Source: Moraxellaceae bacterium UBA2031 (GTDB taxonomy: Bacteria; Pseudomonadota; Gammaproteobacteria; Pseudomonadales; Moraxellaceae). Taken from it: a DNA stretch of 6,721 nt. A program made the translations under genes and the position numbers. Shown here in pieces: positions 5,355-6,721 of this stretch (positions are counted from its first letter, which is position 1; every line of letters begins with the position of its first letter). The stretch is from positions 1 to 6,721 of the forward strand of contig DDBN01000062.1 in the NCBI GenBank assembly GCA_002333145.1. The letters are read 5' to 3'. Under the pieces are notes generated by a model, which had not been told where the DNA came from, did not search any database, and saw nothing but the letters and a program-made list of their open reading frames with translations.

Positions 5355-6721
5355 GCCTATCCAGATGATCTGCGTTTGATGACACATAACGTCTATATGC
5401 TGTCGACCAATCTTTATCCCAGCTGGGGGCAGAACTATCGTGCGGGCCTGATTGCATCAGCAGACTATATTAAAAATCAGGATGTAGTGATTTTGAATGA
5501 GGCGTTCGACAACGCGGCATCCGTCACACTGCTTAACGGCCTTGCTAGCCAGTACCCGTATCAGACGCCGGTACTTGGGCGTTCGCAGTCGGGTTGGGAT
5601 GCAACACTTGGAAGTTACACCTCTTCCTCGCCAGAAGATGGTGGCGTGGCCATTGTGTCAAAGTGGCCGATTGAGGAAAAAGTACAATTCGTCTATTCCG
5701 CTGCCTGTGGTGCAGATGCACTGTCTAATAAGGGCTTTGTATATGTACGGGTAAACCGTAATGGATTGCCCTACCACATCATTGGTACGCATGCTCAAGC
5801 GCAGGATTCGGCTTGCACCAATGGTCAAGCAGAGTCAGTGCGCGCTCAGCAGTTTGCTGATATCCGTAACTTTATCGCCGGTAAGGGTATTCCAGCCAAT
5901 GAGGCAGTTTATATCGGTGGCGACCTCAATGTGATTCGCGACAGCAGTGAATACGCGAGCATGTTGAATAATCTGCAAGTACATGCGCCCACTGCTTATG
6001 CGGGTGTGAATTACACATGGGACCCACTTAACAACGGGATTGCCAATTACAACTACCCAGATGCAGGCCGTGAATACCTAGATTACATTTTGGTATCACG
6101 CAATCATGCGCAGCCTTCGTTGTGGCACAACCAAGCAATAGATATTCCATCCAGTTCATGGGAAATCACCAGTGGTGGCCGTACCTATCGCTTCAAAGAT
6201 TACTCGGATCATTATCCAGTGACGGCCTTTGCCCGAGCCAATGCGACGACGCCAGTACAGAGTTACAAGTCACTGGTTAATCGGTATGGCAATGTGACCA
6301 TTGAGAGCTTGGGCAACGGTAAGACAGTGCGTGCGGGTGGTTCGGCGACGGCGTACATCACGGCAACTGGCAGCACGAATGATGCCGCGGCGGGATGGAA
6401 TTTGCGGAACAGTTTTTATCCAGTGACCTCGTGCATTAATAACGGCGACTACATAGAAATGGAGTCACGCCAGTTTTCCGGATACTGGTTAAACTGGTAT
6501 CTGAATGCTTTTAGTGGCGGCAATTATGCGTATTACCCAAAGCAGGGAGATAGCTCAGATCGTTTGCGTTTGCTTAACCTGAGCCGCGGTGTAAATGAGT
6601 GTCTGCAGGATGGCGATATTGTGGCATTGCGCGATCGCAATACGGCCAATGGCAAAGACTACTACCTCAAGCGTTGGCCATCAGGCTCGTGGGTTAATCA
6701 CATATATCTGTGGAGCAGCAG
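5289..6721 (+). CDS. Secreted sphingomyelinase C-type phosphodiesterase with C-terminal accessory domain, 3'-partial
   Basis: The enzyme is predicted to hydrolyse sphingomyelin to ceramide and phosphocholine outside the cell. It belongs to the DNase I-like (endonuclease/exonuclease/phosphatase) fold and resembles the Bacillus cereus, Staphylococcus aureus (beta-toxin) and Leptospira sphingomyelinases. 477 codons are visible and the frame is open at the right edge. Residues 1-22 form a Sec signal peptide (Arg6, then LASLLLLTALVPVG, likely cut after GHA). The catalytic domain is about 27-316: MTHNVYMLSTNLYP (Asn34), DVVILNEAFDN (metal ligand Glu71), SPEDGGVAIVSKWPI, GTHAQAQDS (His168), GGDLNV (Asp212, Asn214), EYLDYILVS, and YSDHYPV (Asp307, catalytic His308). 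Cys140 and Cys176 sit where the B. cereus enzyme has a disulfide. The aromatic pair at the membrane-binding hairpin appears replaced by Gly296-Gly297. Residues from about 320 on form an extra domain not found in the short Gram-positive enzymes. Substrate preference is inferred from homology. Confidence 0.92.
   Translation, partial: MSTLSRLASLLLLTALVPVGHAAYPDDLRLMTHNVYMLSTNLYPSWGQNYRAGLIASADYIKNQDVVILNEAFDNAASVTLLNGLASQYPYQTPVLGRSQSGWDATLGSYTSSSPEDGGVAIVSKWPIEEKVQFVYSAACGADALSNKGFVYVRVNRNGLPYHIIGTHAQAQDSACTNGQAESVRAQQFADIRNFIAGKGIPANEAVYIGGDLNVIRDSSEYASMLNNLQVHAPTAYAGVNYTWDPLNNGIANYNYPDAGREYLDYILVSRNHAQPSLWHNQAIDIPSSSWEITSGGRTYRFKDYSDHYPVTAFARANATTPVQSYKSLVNRYGNVTIESLGNGKTVRAGGSATAYITATGSTNDAAAGWNLRNSFYPVTSCINNGDYIEMESRQFSGYWLNWYLNAFSGGNYAYYPKQGDSSDRLRLLNLSRGVNECLQDGDIVALRDRNTANGKDYYLKRWPSGSWVNHIYLWSS
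6432..6677 (+). repeat. Internal protein repeat in the C-terminal domain of the sphingomyelinase
   Basis: Two segments 56 residues apart share a pattern. Residues 382-404 start CINNGDYIEMESR and end YWLNWY; residues 438-463 start CLQDGDIVALRDR and end YYLKRW. Both begin C-[IL]-[NQ]-[ND]-G-D, continue with an alternating hydrophobic strand, and end in an aromatic/Leu strand. This resembles units of beta-trefoil domains (GD-x-VAL-R ... Y-L, as in fascin-like folds). The domain continues past the window edge, so the number of units is unknown. The fold assignment is inference. Confidence 0.45.

Noticed and set aside
5497..5754. 85-residue open frame on the + strand
   Set aside because: It lies in another frame inside the sphingomyelinase catalytic domain, has no ribosome binding site and a composition unlike a real protein.

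Overview
The window reads as a chromosomal segment of a gammaproteobacterium. The run of an AsmA-family gene, mutY and yggX, tightly overlapped on one strand, is the arrangement known from Pseudomonas and relatives. The MutY and YggX proteins are also clearly gammaproteobacterial in sequence. Base composition looks roughly balanced. All five genes lie on the + strand, and I cannot assign a genus.

Layout. (1) Bases 3-2375 hold an AsmA-family envelope protein whose 5' end lies outside the window. Five tandem repeats of about 37 residues sit in its N-terminal half. (2) Bases 2375-3442 hold mutY, the adenine DNA glycosylase, overlapping the previous stop by one base. (3) Bases 3439-3711 hold yggX, overlapping mutY by four bases. 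These three look like one translationally coupled operon. (4) A 95-base spacer carrying two short inverted repeats leads into metY (3807-5084), an O-acetylhomoserine sulfhydrylase, which closes with a strong intrinsic terminator (5118-5141). (5) A 147-base spacer (5142-5288) ends in a hairpin and a good ribosome binding site. (6) Bases 5289-6721 hold a secreted, sphingomyelinase C-type phosphodiesterase that runs off the 3' edge. Its catalytic domain is complete and is followed by an uncharacterised accessory domain.

How they fit together. mutY and yggX both relate to oxidative stress: MutY is an Fe-S enzyme that removes A opposite 8-oxoG, and YggX protects labile iron and Fe-S clusters. The AsmA protein is an envelope biogenesis or lipid-transport type protein. 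metY makes homocysteine and looks separately transcribed. The sphingomyelinase is a separate unit behind the terminator and is the most unusual content of the window. It has all the catalytic residues of the Bacillus/Staphylococcus/Leptospira enzymes but appears to lack their aromatic membrane-inserting tip, and it carries an extra C-terminal domain with an internal repeat. I saw no mobile element, CRISPR array, tRNA or rRNA.
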